Assembly (NCBI GenBank): GCA_045124315.1 | Contig: JBGVLO010000175.1 | Coordinates: 1-18,552, forward strand | Length of the DNA: 18,552 nucleotides | From: CAG-411 sp045124315 | Lineage (GTDB): Bacteria > Bacillota > Clostridia > Lachnospirales > Lachnospiraceae | Reading direction: 5' to 3' | Shown: positions 1-7,243 of the stretch, one piece after another | Layout of the letters: each line of letters begins with the position of its first letter | Numbering within the stretch: position 1 is the first letter of the stretch | Program-made: the position numbers and the translations under genes | Notes under the pieces: model-generated | The model's database searches: none | Told to the model about the DNA's origin: nothing | What the model saw: only the letters and a program-made list of their open reading frames with translations

Positions 1-1041
1 AAGGTAAAGGTGTATTGTGATAAAGAGTTTTCTTATGTGGGAGAGCAGTTAAATCTTATACAGGAAATTGAAAATAAAAAGTGGCTTCCGCTAGTGGCAA
101 TCAAGGTGAAATATACCACTTCGAATTTCTGGAAATTTGAAGGAGAAGAAAAAGGTACTTCTACAGATCAGTATTACAGATATGATTTATTTTCAATCAA
201 TGGATATGAAAGGATACGAAGAAGTTATCCATTTATCTGTACCAGGCGAGGATATTATGTTCTGGGCGATGTGGATGTGTTTGTCAGTGATTTTTTTTAT
301 ACCAATGAATACGTGATCCGGGAAAAACAAGGGCAGAAAATCTATGTATTTGCCAATCGAGTGAATACCCCTTCGGTAGATTTTTATTTTCGTCAAATGA
401 TGGGGAACTTACAGTCAAAGAGAAAGTTGTATGAGGATCCGTTTTCTTTTGCAGGTGTCAGGGATTACCAGACGTTTGATTCTATGAGGAGTATCAACTG
501 GAAGGCAACTGCAAGAACCGGACAGCTAAAAGTAAATTGCCTGGAATGTACAGCAGAACCTCATGTAGATATTCTTTTGTATTTCGAACAAAAAAATGTT
601 GAGTGGGATCAAAAGCAGGAAGAGTATGCCATTTCCCTTGCTGTAACTTATGCAGAACGCTTTTTGAAGGAAGGAATTAAGGTTTCGGTGAAATCCAATG
701 GGATTGATAAAGAGAGTGGAAAAAGCATAGAAATTGCAGGAGGTGCAAGTATTCAGCATTTGCGCACTCTAGATGAGGATATGGCAAGAATTGATTTGGA
801 TCAGAGAAAACAAGGGTGGGAAAATGCGGATTCTTTTTTGGATAGAGGCATACAGGGAGAGGGATTGCATTTGGTGATTACCACCAGTTATGCTCCGGTG
901 GTTCAGGAGAAACTGAGAGAAAAATTAGAAGAACACAAGTCTGTCTATTGGTTACTGCCTCATTACAGAGGAGAACGACCTGGGATTTTGCCGGAGTTGG
1001 AGAAAAATGTGATGGAATTGTATTCGGATGAGGTTCTGTAA
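1..1041 (+). CDS. DUF58 domain protein (5' end outside window)
   Basis: C-terminal part of a DUF58-family protein. The frame is open to base 1, and the GTG at 10 has no ribosome binding site, so the true start lies upstream. The missing part would hold the two N-terminal membrane helices usual in this family. Counting from the GTG at 10, the DUF58 signature is clear at residues 143-173: DPFSFAGVRDY, then D157 and INWKATARTGQL. The following segment (about 186-300) fits the vWA-like fold of these proteins. DUF58 genes usually sit beside a MoxR-type AAA ATPase and a transglutaminase-like or membrane partner, and are thought to act in cell-envelope or surface-protein assembly; the biochemical role is not established. 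The gene ends a few bases before the next gene, which has its own strong SD, so the two form an operon. The family call is secure; the function is not. Confidence 0.85.
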   Translation, partial: KVKVYCDKEFSYVGEQLNLIQEIENKKWLPLVAIKVKYTTSNFWKFEGEEKGTSTDQYYRYDLFSINGYERIRRSYPFICTRRGYYVLGDVDVFVSDFFYTNEYVIREKQGQKIYVFANRVNTPSVDFYFRQMMGNLQSKRKLYEDPFSFAGVRDYQTFDSMRSINWKATARTGQLKVNCLECTAEPHVDILLYFEQKNVEWDQKQEEYAISLAVTYAERFLKEGIKVSVKSNGIDKESGKSIEIAGGASIQHLRTLDEDMARIDLDQRKQGWENADSFLDRGIQGEGLHLVITTSYAPVVQEKLREKLEEHKSVYWLLPHYRGERPGILPELEKNVMELYSDEVL

Positions 1042-1069
1042 AGGATGCCATTCTAAGGAGGGGAGAGAA

Positions 1070-2335
1070 ATGGAACGAAGAAAATATAAATATCGGGTCC
1101 ATGGAGCAAACACTTTGCAGGTGTTTTTAATTGAACTTATGTGGGTGTTTTCTATTCTTGGAGATCAAAGGCCGTTATGGGAGAATGTTCTTTTAGGCCT
1201 GGAAATCGCATTGGTTCCTGTATTTTTTTTGTTTATGAGGGAACGGGTGGAAAAATTATGGCAGTTCCTTCTTGGAAATGTGGCAGCAGTTGGATACTGT
1301 TTTATTTTAGGGAGAAATACACTGGAACAGGTTGTATTGGTGACCTTTGGTTGCATCTGCGTGTGGACGGTTTGGGTGGAGCGTAATTTAGACCGTAAAA
1401 AAAGAAACACGGAAAATTATTCCTGTGCGTTATTGGTATTGATGTTTCCGTGTTTGGTATATGGGAAAATTGTGGATAAGGAATGGATTTTTCAGTTATC
1501 AGTGTGGATTGGTGTTATTTTTTTGTGGGTATATTTTTTGAATCTGTATATGGCAAAGCAAAATATCTATATTGATCAAAATGAAGTCAATGCCCAGAGA
1601 CAATCCACGCCTATCAAGAGGTTAAGGCAAAATGGAAATCGTGTGATGGCATTGTTTTCAGCAGGGAGTCTGGGGGTTTTGTTTTGCGGGACTCAGATTT
1701 CTACTGGCAGTCTGCTGGACCGGATGCTTGATAAAATAAAGCAATTTTTAATATGGGTATTCCAATTTTTAAAAGCGGAAAAGGAGCCTTATGTGGAGGA
1801 GGGCACAGAAGCTTTGGTGGAGGAAAATACCAGTGGTTTGGATGCCTATGGAACCATAGAGTTAAATCCTTTCTGGGAGGCGTTTGTAGCCCTGTTGGGT
1901 AAGTGTTTATTAATTCTTATTAAGGTGCTTATGGTGGTGCTTGCTCTGGCATTTTTGGTATTGGTAGCATATGGAATCTGGAAGTATTTTTATACCGATC
2001 CTGTGGTGGAAGGAGAGGAAAGAGAGCAGATTTTTCATGAGGTAACAAAAAAAGAAAAAAGGAAACGAGAGCATAGAGAGAGGCGGAAGAGAACGGTTTC
2101 CTTTTTTGAACGGGATCCGGGGAAAAAGGTACGAAAACACTTTAAGGGGCTTGTAAAAAAATATAATCAGGAACAAAACATAGAGACAAAGACAGCCAGG
2201 GAACTGGTACAGACTATGGAAGAGAGAAAGAAAGAACAGTTACAGCAATCGGAGTATTTGTATCAGAAGGCACGATATAGTAACGACGCTGTTACGAAGG
2301 AAGAATGGGAACAGTATCGGGAAAGATATCGGTAA
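1070..2335 (+). CDS. multi-pass membrane protein of a DUF58 operon
   Basis: Integral membrane protein of 421 residues. The start is the ATG at 1070, preceded by AAGGAGGGG (1055-1063); an upstream in-frame ATG at 1028 overlaps the previous gene and has no SD. Hydrophobic helices lie at about residues 16-30, 40-56, 64-80, 87-104, 117-134, 140-161, 191-208 and 279-303. A very basic, Lys/Arg-rich cytoplasmic tail follows (about 325-421) and includes a conserved-looking segment, VRKHFKGLVKKYNQ. The topology and tail resemble the membrane and C-terminal parts of TgpA/DUF4129-type partners of DUF58 proteins, but I see no transglutaminase core (no Cys-His-Asp domain) between the helices. The transglutaminase may be encoded elsewhere or be absent. 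It probably works with the DUF58 protein at the membrane. Function unknown. Confidence 0.75.
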   Translation: MERRKYKYRVHGANTLQVFLIELMWVFSILGDQRPLWENVLLGLEIALVPVFFLFMRERVEKLWQFLLGNVAAVGYCFILGRNTLEQVVLVTFGCICVWTVWVERNLDRKKRNTENYSCALLVLMFPCLVYGKIVDKEWIFQLSVWIGVIFLWVYFLNLYMAKQNIYIDQNEVNAQRQSTPIKRLRQNGNRVMALFSAGSLGVLFCGTQISTGSLLDRMLDKIKQFLIWVFQFLKAEKEPYVEEGTEALVEENTSGLDAYGTIELNPFWEAFVALLGKCLLILIKVLMVVLALAFLVLVAYGIWKYFYTDPVVEGEEREQIFHEVTKKEKRKREHRERRKRTVSFFERDPGKKVRKHFKGLVKKYNQEQNIETKTARELVQTMEERKKEQLQQSEYLYQKARYSNDAVTKEEWEQYRERYR

Positions 2336-2771
2336 GGAAAGTTTCTGCAAGCTACACGAAAAAGTGGATAAACTGGGGATTTAAAAAAAAGACTACTGAT
2401 GTAGAAAGATAAAGCGAATGAATTCAAGGGAGAAATATGGAAAAAAATGTGGATAACATTGGAAAATATGGGGATTGTAACAAAATTGTAATATAATAGT
2501 TACAAAAAAACTGAAATAAGGGTTGTAAAAATGTAAAAAATTCACAAAAACAACTTGAAAAGAAGGGGGGGAAATGTTAACATTAAGATACAATATATGG
2601 GGAAATGTGGGACTTCTGTTGCCATGTGGTTTGTCTGTTATGGATAGATCAACTTGGCTTAGATAATCTGAAGGGTTTGTTATTTTGGAAGTAGAGCGAA
2701 TGGAACCGTAGGATAGTAGGAGGCAACAGAAAGGAAGCGTTATAGGAAAAATAAAGAGAGGGGGCTGTTAT
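2336..2771. other. 436-bp gene-free region ahead of the chemoreceptor
   Basis: No convincing ORF is present. The stretch is A-rich and holds several possible control sites: AGTGGATAA (2363-2371) and TGTGGATAA (2449-2457), the latter an exact DnaA-box match on the minus strand; a TATAAT hexamer (2492-2497) surrounded by TTGTAA half-sites; and a perfect 12-bp palindrome AATGTTAACATT (2573-2584). TTGAAA (2555-2560), 17 bp, then TAACAT (2578-2583) is a weak alternative promoter. I saw no clear terminator for the preceding operon and no sigma-D-type motility promoter. Confidence 0.5.
2475..2505 (+). promoter_or_regulatory. TTGTAA box cluster around a -10 hexamer
   Basis: TTGTAA occurs at 2475-2480 and again 11 bp later at 2486-2491; its inverse TTACAA is at 2500-2505. 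The first and last extend to a 7-bp inverted repeat, TTGTAAC...GTTACAA. A perfect TATAAT (2492-2497) lies between the arms, with no good -35 at the right distance. That arrangement suits an activator- or repressor-controlled promoter for the chemoreceptor. The regulator is unknown. Confidence 0.4.
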
Positions 2772-5273
2772 ATGAGTTTTTTGAAAAAAAATAAAACATC
2801 GGCTTCTAGTGAAGGGAAAGAGAAGACAACGGTGAAACATAAGCAAAAATCGATATCAAAACCAAAGAAAGAGAAAAAGCCAAAGAAAGAGAAAAAGCCG
2901 GAGGGAGTAGGAAAAAAGCTAGGATTTCCAATGAAATTATCGAAAAAGGAAAACTTGTCCGCAAAGAGAAAATTACCTGTGAAGGTAAAATTGCCAGGTA
3001 AGGGGTGCCTTGTTTTTCTTAAGAAGATACCATTTGTGAACAAGCTTCCGTTTATTAAGAAGTTATCTTTTGAAAAAAAGGAACAGGCAGCGAAAGTGAA
3101 GAGGGTGAAACAGCAGGTTCCGATTCGTTCACCAAAGGATATTCTTACATTGATAAAGGTACGTTTGAAGGAACGGGAAGCGAAGATAGAAAATGCAAAG
3201 TATAAACGTGTGGAGAAGGTATCATTTTTTAACGGAATTCAGTTTAAATTGTATAGTTTGATCGTAATTCCCATCGTTTTCCTTGTTATTTTAGGTACGG
3301 TATCTTATAACAAGGCAGCATCTGGTATTCGAAATACATATGTACAGTCGGTATCTGGTGCCATTGAGTTGACCACTTCTTATTATCAATTTGTATTTGA
3401 TTCTCTAAGATCCGATTACAATGACCTTGTAATGGAGAGCAAGATCCGAACCTATGTAAATGGTGGATACGCAAATTTGGAAACAACCGATAGCATGACT
3501 TTGTATAATGAGAACTATAAAGAATTTAACTACAATGTCACAGATAACAAGTTTTTAGCAGATGTTTACCTGCTTACAGATAATGAAAGAAGTATTACCA
3601 CAAGTAATTCTTCAGAAGATAATTTGTATTCGCTGATTGCAGGAACAAAGCAGGGGGAAATTGTAAGTAATCAGGAACTCAAGTATCATTACCTGGGTAT
3701 TATGCCGGAGGTTGATACGGCAATGAAAGCCAATGCCAAGGAATATGCTATTCGTATTATACGAAAGATCCCGAAAGGACAAGGATATCTGGTACTTGAC
3801 CTGAACCGAGAAGAGATGGAGTCGCTTCTTAGTCAGTTGGATATCGGGGAAGGAAGTATTGTATGTTTTGTAACTGAGGATGGCTATGAAGTCCATAGTA
3901 GTTCAGAAGGTGTGGAAGATTTTAATGCAGAGCAGGATAAAATCTTCGTCGGGCAGGATTATTATGAAGAAGTTATGGCGGACAAAGAGCAGGAAAGTGT
4001 GCAGAAAGAAGTAAAATACAAAGGGAAAAAATATATGTTGCTTATGTCTAAAGTAGGAGATACGGGCACGGCAGTATGTTGTTTGATTCCGATTTCTACC
4101 ATTAACGCACAGGCATCTGATATTAAAACGGTAACAGTAATATTGTTAGTGATTTCTGTTATTGTATCTGGTATTTTAGGATTGATCATTGCACAGGGCA
4201 TGTGCCGTACAATCTCTAGTATTATGAAACAGATTAAAAAGGTATCAGAAGGTGATCTTACTGTTGAAGTTCGAGTAAGAAGAAAAGATGAGTTTGCAAT
4301 TTTAGCAGCAAGTATCAGTGATATGATCGCGCATACAAAGCATTTAATCCAGCAGGTGGATGATGTTAGTAACGATCTGACGCAGATTTCAGAAGAGGTG
4401 ATTCGTAGTTCAGAAGAGTTCTTAAAATCATCAAAGGGAATTGAAAATTCTGTGGGTGAGATTGACATAGGAACCAATACCCAGGCAGAACATGCAGTAC
4501 AGTGTCTGGGTCAGATGGATACCTTATCAAAGCGTATTATGGTTGTAAGTGAAAATACGCAGAAGATCAGCAGCATTGCTTCTCAAACAGAAGGTTCCAT
4601 TAAGACAGGAATGACTTCTATGGATGCACTGAATGAAAAGAGTCATTCTACAGCAGAGATTACTAATGTGGTAATTGCAAGTATTGAAGAGTTGGAAGTA
4701 AAGTCAAAGTCTATTGGACAAATTGTAAGTGCCATCAATGAAATTGCATCAGAGACCAATTTGTTGTCCTTGAATGCATCTATTGAGGCGGCAAGAGCCG
4801 GTGAAGCGGGTAGAGGTTTTGCAGTCGTTGCTTCCGAAATTCGTAAGTTAGCAGATCAGTCAATGGAGTCTGCAAACAGAATTCACGGCATTATTAATGA
4901 GATTGTGATGACAACCCAGAATGCAGTAAATACTGCAAAACAGGCGGATGCAATCGTACAGGAACAACAGGAAGCGGTAAATGATACCACAGGGGCGTTT
5001 AAGACTATGGAACAACAGATGTCAATCTTGTTGAATGAGCTGGATTCTATTCTTCTTGGAGTGGAAGAGATGGATAAGACCAGAGCGGCTACTTTGGCTG
5101 CAATTGAAGAAATATCCGCTGTTTCTGAGCAAACAGCAGCATCTGCAACTAGTGTGACAAACATGGTTGTACAACAGTTAGAAGGTGTCGAAGAACTGAA
5201 CCAGAATTCAGAGAAGCTTGCTTCATCAGCAGAAGAACTGGGACAGGCAGTAAGTCAGTTCAAGGTTCGTTAG
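2772..5273 (+). CDS. methyl-accepting chemotaxis protein with basic N-terminal extension
   Basis: Transmembrane chemoreceptor of 833 residues that senses extracellular ligands and signals through CheA/CheW. Order of parts: a lysine/proline-rich cytoplasmic extension (1-157) including tandem KPKKEKKPKKEKKPE-like units; TM1 (about 159-178); an extracellular sensor (179-452) of a size typical of dCache/Cache folds, though I cannot assign the subtype; TM2 (about 453-476); HAMP (about 476-530); and a long signalling coiled coil. The hairpin tip is unmistakable at residues 655-695 (NEIASETNLLSLNASIEAAR, then GRGFAVVASEIRKLADQS). The SD AGAGGGGG ends 7 nt before the ATG, which supports this start and so the unusual extension. 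It stands alone with its own upstream control region and downstream stem-loops. The ligand cannot be predicted. Confidence 0.95.
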   Translation: MSFLKKNKTSASSEGKEKTTVKHKQKSISKPKKEKKPKKEKKPEGVGKKLGFPMKLSKKENLSAKRKLPVKVKLPGKGCLVFLKKIPFVNKLPFIKKLSFEKKEQAAKVKRVKQQVPIRSPKDILTLIKVRLKEREAKIENAKYKRVEKVSFFNGIQFKLYSLIVIPIVFLVILGTVSYNKAASGIRNTYVQSVSGAIELTTSYYQFVFDSLRSDYNDLVMESKIRTYVNGGYANLETTDSMTLYNENYKEFNYNVTDNKFLADVYLLTDNERSITTSNSSEDNLYSLIAGTKQGEIVSNQELKYHYLGIMPEVDTAMKANAKEYAIRIIRKIPKGQGYLVLDLNREEMESLLSQLDIGEGSIVCFVTEDGYEVHSSSEGVEDFNAEQDKIFVGQDYYEEVMADKEQESVQKEVKYKGKKYMLLMSKVGDTGTAVCCLIPISTINAQASDIKTVTVILLVISVIVSGILGLIIAQGMCRTISSIMKQIKKVSEGDLTVEVRVRRKDEFAILAASISDMIAHTKHLIQQVDDVSNDLTQISEEVIRSSEEFLKSSKGIENSVGEIDIGTNTQAEHAVQCLGQMDTLSKRIMVVSENTQKISSIASQTEGSIKTGMTSMDALNEKSHSTAEITNVVIASIEELEVKSKSIGQIVSAINEIASETNLLSLNASIEAARAGEAGRGFAVVASEIRKLADQSMESANRIHGIINEIVMTTQNAVNTAKQADAIVQEQQEAVNDTTGAFKTMEQQMSILLNELDSILLGVEEMDKTRAATLAAIEEISAVSEQTAASATSVTNMVVQQLEGVEELNQNSEKLASSAEELGQAVSQFKVR

Positions 5274-5335
5274 GAATGGAGAGACACCATATAAAAAAGC
5301 TAATATCTAATTTTTGATAAACTCTATACTTTGTG

Positions 5336-5374
5336 ACAAAAGGGGACCTAAGGAAACTTATGGTCCTCTTTTGT
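5336..5374 (+). terminator. stem-loop terminator after chemoreceptor gene
   Basis: ACAAAAGGGGACC pairs with GGTCCTCTTTTGT, with one G-U pair. An inner TAAG-GAAA-CTTA stem-loop and one bulged T complete it. The 3' arm supplies the T-rich run. It lies about 60 bp after the stop codon at 5273. Confidence 0.75.
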
Positions 5375-5409
5375 TGCTCTATAGAAAAGTTTGTCCTATA
5401 GGGCAACAA
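5371..5409 (+). repeat. 14-bp inverted repeat, second of three stem-loops
   Basis: TTGTTGCTCTATAG (5371-5384) pairs with CTATAGGGCAACAA (5396-5409) across an 11-nt loop, with a single G-U pair. It overlaps the foot of the preceding terminator by four bases, so the two stems compete slightly. There is no T-run behind it. Confidence 0.6.
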
Positions 5410-5419
5410 CGATCCCTTG

Positions 5420-5448
5420 GAGTTTCGCAAGCGAAACTCTTTTTATTT
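5420..5448 (+). terminator. strong intrinsic terminator
   Basis: GAGTTTCGC (5420-5428) and GCGAAACTC (5431-5439) form a perfect 9-bp stem closed over AA, followed by TTTTTATTT. It insulates the chemoreceptor from the next gene. Confidence 0.85.
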
Positions 5449-5524
5449 GAGAAGGAATAGTTTTCAATGAAAAATAATATATTTACATAGTGTAATACTA
5501 GCATGCAATCAAAGAGGGGATAGA

Positions 5525-6415
5525 ATGATTACAGTGGAATTTGCAACGGAATCGGAATGTGGAAAAGGGGTAAAATCCTGGAAACGAAAACGACAAAAAA
5601 GAAAGAAACTATGGGACGAACGTTATCGGGAATATATGGACACAGAAGTGGTAGAAGTAGCACTGCCCTGTACAGCGAGAGAGGCAAAGAAGTTGGGAAA
5701 GGAATGGTTTCTAGGTTGTTTGGAGCGGGTAAAGCGAAAATTTCCAAGACAGCTTATTTATTTCTCGCGGGAAATTTGTACGGAATATGAACTGGGAGTG
5801 TATCAAAAAAAATGGGTTTGCTGGTACTGTTTATTTGAAATCATTTGGCAGCAGCTTGTGGCACATTTTTCCTGGGAAGGAAAAAAAATATGGCTGGTAC
5901 TGGTGGATACAGAGGATAACAGAGCCAAATATTGTTGTAGAAAGTTAGTGGGTAAAGTGCAGGAAATTACGGTGATTACCCAGGATTGGAGAAAGTGGAA
6001 GAGATGTGAGCAGGAAATGGAAGAGGAGGGAATGTTTCTGGTATATAGGAAGGAAATACCACCGGATATGGAGGATAAAGTCTTAGTGGATATCAATGGG
6101 GTATATGCGCAACAATATAGAAAATTAGAGATAAAGAATATTATCATTATGTTGGAACGAAAGGAACAGGAAAATGAAGCATGGAGGAATGGGGTGCAGG
6201 GGGAGCATATTGTCACAGGGTATTGTCAGTCCATTCACGGAGAGATAGTAGAGGAACGGCTGGCTGCCATTTACATGCAGAGTCATAATTGGAAATTGAG
6301 ACAGGTGGCAGAGACTCAGGAAGTTTATTTCTGTGAAAAGGAGCTGGAAAATATTCGACGGGAATATGAGTGGAAATTAGAAGGTATAAAATTGGCCAAT
6401 GGAGAAGTTGTGTAG
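5525..6415 (+). CDS. unrecognised hypothetical protein
   Basis: A 296-residue protein I do not recognise. The ATG at 5525 follows AGAGGGG (5513-5519). It starts with a strongly basic stretch (residues 17-30, SWKRKRQKRKKLWD). A Trp/Cys-rich hydrophobic helix follows at about 97-114 (WVCWYCLFEIIWQQLVAH), then a beta-like segment KIWLVLVDTEDN (121-132) and a Cys pair (C137, C138). Residues 204-210 (KNIIIML) look like a buried strand. The C-terminus (267-288) is a charged helix. No signal peptide or clear membrane span is seen, so it is probably cytoplasmic and alpha/beta. It lies between a strong terminator and the greA promoter, so it is a single-gene unit. Codon use matches its core-genome neighbours. 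It may be a lineage-specific Lachnospiraceae protein; no function is proposed. Confidence 0.7.
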   Translation: MITVEFATESECGKGVKSWKRKRQKRKKLWDERYREYMDTEVVEVALPCTAREAKKLGKEWFLGCLERVKRKFPRQLIYFSREICTEYELGVYQKKWVCWYCLFEIIWQQLVAHFSWEGKKIWLVLVDTEDNRAKYCCRKLVGKVQEITVITQDWRKWKRCEQEMEEEGMFLVYRKEIPPDMEDKVLVDINGVYAQQYRKLEIKNIIIMLERKEQENEAWRNGVQGEHIVTGYCQSIHGEIVEERLAAIYMQSHNWKLRQVAETQEVYFCEKELENIRREYEWKLEGIKLANGEVV

Positions 6416-6429
6416 CCATTTTGCACACA

Positions 6430-6458
6430 TTGACAAGAGGGGTGGAATAGGCTATAAT
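6430..6458 (+). promoter_or_regulatory. consensus sigma-A promoter for greA
   Basis: TTGACA (6430-6435), a 17-bp spacer and TATAAT (6453-6458) match the housekeeping consensus exactly. Transcription should start near 6465, leaving a 5' leader of about 165 nt before the greA ATG at 6631. Confidence 0.9.
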
Positions 6459-6491
6459 ACAATGAAGTAAATGTGCCTTTCAGGTATTTTT

Positions 6492-6538
6492 CTGTCCATT
6501 TTTTAGGTACTGGAAGCAGAAAATGTGGGACAGTTTTT
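6492..6538 (+). promoter_or_regulatory. possible attenuator hairpin in greA leader
   Basis: CTGTCC (6492-6497) pairs with GGACAG (6528-6533), and the 3' arm runs directly into TTTTT (6534-6538). A 30-nt loop and a short stem make it a weak terminator at best. Its place in a long leader behind a very strong promoter is suggestive. Confidence 0.25.
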
Positions 6539-6630
6539 AGAGATGTTCGAAGGTGCGAAAGAGTTGCCAATGGCTACAACGGATTCTTTGTAGGGACAGG
6601 CAGGAATAAAAAAACATGGAGGATGGATTT

Positions 6631-7116
6631 ATGGCAGAGACTAAGAAAAATATTTTGACTTATGAAGGACTTACAGCATTAGAGAACGAGTTAGAAGATT
6701 TAAAGGTTAACAAAAGACAGGAAGTTGCACAGAAGATTAAGGAAGCCAGAGAGCAGGGGGACTTATCTGAGAATGCGGAGTACGATGCAGCAAAAGATGA
6801 GCAGAGAGATATCGAAGCAAGAATTGAGCAGATCGAGAAGATTCTTAAGAATGCAGAAGTCGTAGTAGAAGATGATGTAGATTTAGATAAGATCAATATC
6901 GGTTGTCGTGTTAAGATCTTAGATATGGAATATGATGAAGAATTAGTATACAAGATTGTTGGTTCTACAGAAGCAAACAGTTTGAAAGGAAGAATTTCAA
7001 ATGAGTCACCGGTTGGTAGCGCATTGATTGGTGCAAAAAAAGGTGATGTAGTCGAAGTAGAGACACAGGTTGGAATTTTAAAATATAAAATTCTTGAAAT
7101 TGAGAGATCAAACTAA
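6631..7116 (+). CDS. greA: transcription elongation factor GreA
   Basis: A 161-residue GreA, the usual family length. It binds in the RNA polymerase secondary channel and stimulates cleavage of backtracked transcripts. The N-terminal coiled coil spans about residues 10-77, with the tip signature GDLSENAEYDAAKDEQ; D44 and E47 correspond to the acidic tip residues (D41/E44 in E. coli) that coordinate the catalytic metal. The C-terminal FKBP-like globular domain (about 84-161) contains the conserved stretch NESPVGSALIGAKKGDVVEV. The start is the ATG at 6631, served by GGAGG (6618-6622) eight bases upstream; an in-frame ATG at 6616 overlaps that SD and is less likely. It has its own consensus promoter and a hairpin terminator, with lysS just downstream, an arrangement common in Firmicutes. 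Confidence 0.97.
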   Translation: MAETKKNILTYEGLTALENELEDLKVNKRQEVAQKIKEAREQGDLSENAEYDAAKDEQRDIEARIEQIEKILKNAEVVVEDDVDLDKINIGCRVKILDMEYDEELVYKIVGSTEANSLKGRISNESPVGSALIGAKKGDVVEVETQVGILKYKILEIERSN

Positions 7117-7126
7117 TTTCCATAAC

Positions 7127-7159
7127 GAGAGAAGCTCGCTGGGCGTGTTTCTCTCTTTT
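7127..7159 (+). terminator. intrinsic terminator between greA and lysS
   Basis: GAGAGAA (7127-7133) pairs with TTCTCTC (7149-7155), with further pairing inside (CGC/GCG), followed by TTTT. It may be leaky, because no strong separate lysS promoter is evident in the 84 bp that follow. Confidence 0.75.
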
Positions 7160-7243
7160 ATGTCAGGATGGAATACTGTGTTACATTTGTTGTTATACAG
7201 GAGCAGATGCAGCAATAGGATAGATAAGAAAGGATGAATTATT

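Noticed and set aside
3962..4477. 171-codon minus-strand ORF within the chemoreceptor gene
   Set aside because: It has no SD or family resemblance and is a reverse-strand shadow of the conserved HAMP and signalling region.
7160..7243. A T-box riboswitch controlling lysS
   Set aside because: Only 84 bp separate the greA terminator from the TTG start, too little for a T-box, and no T-box core motif is visible.
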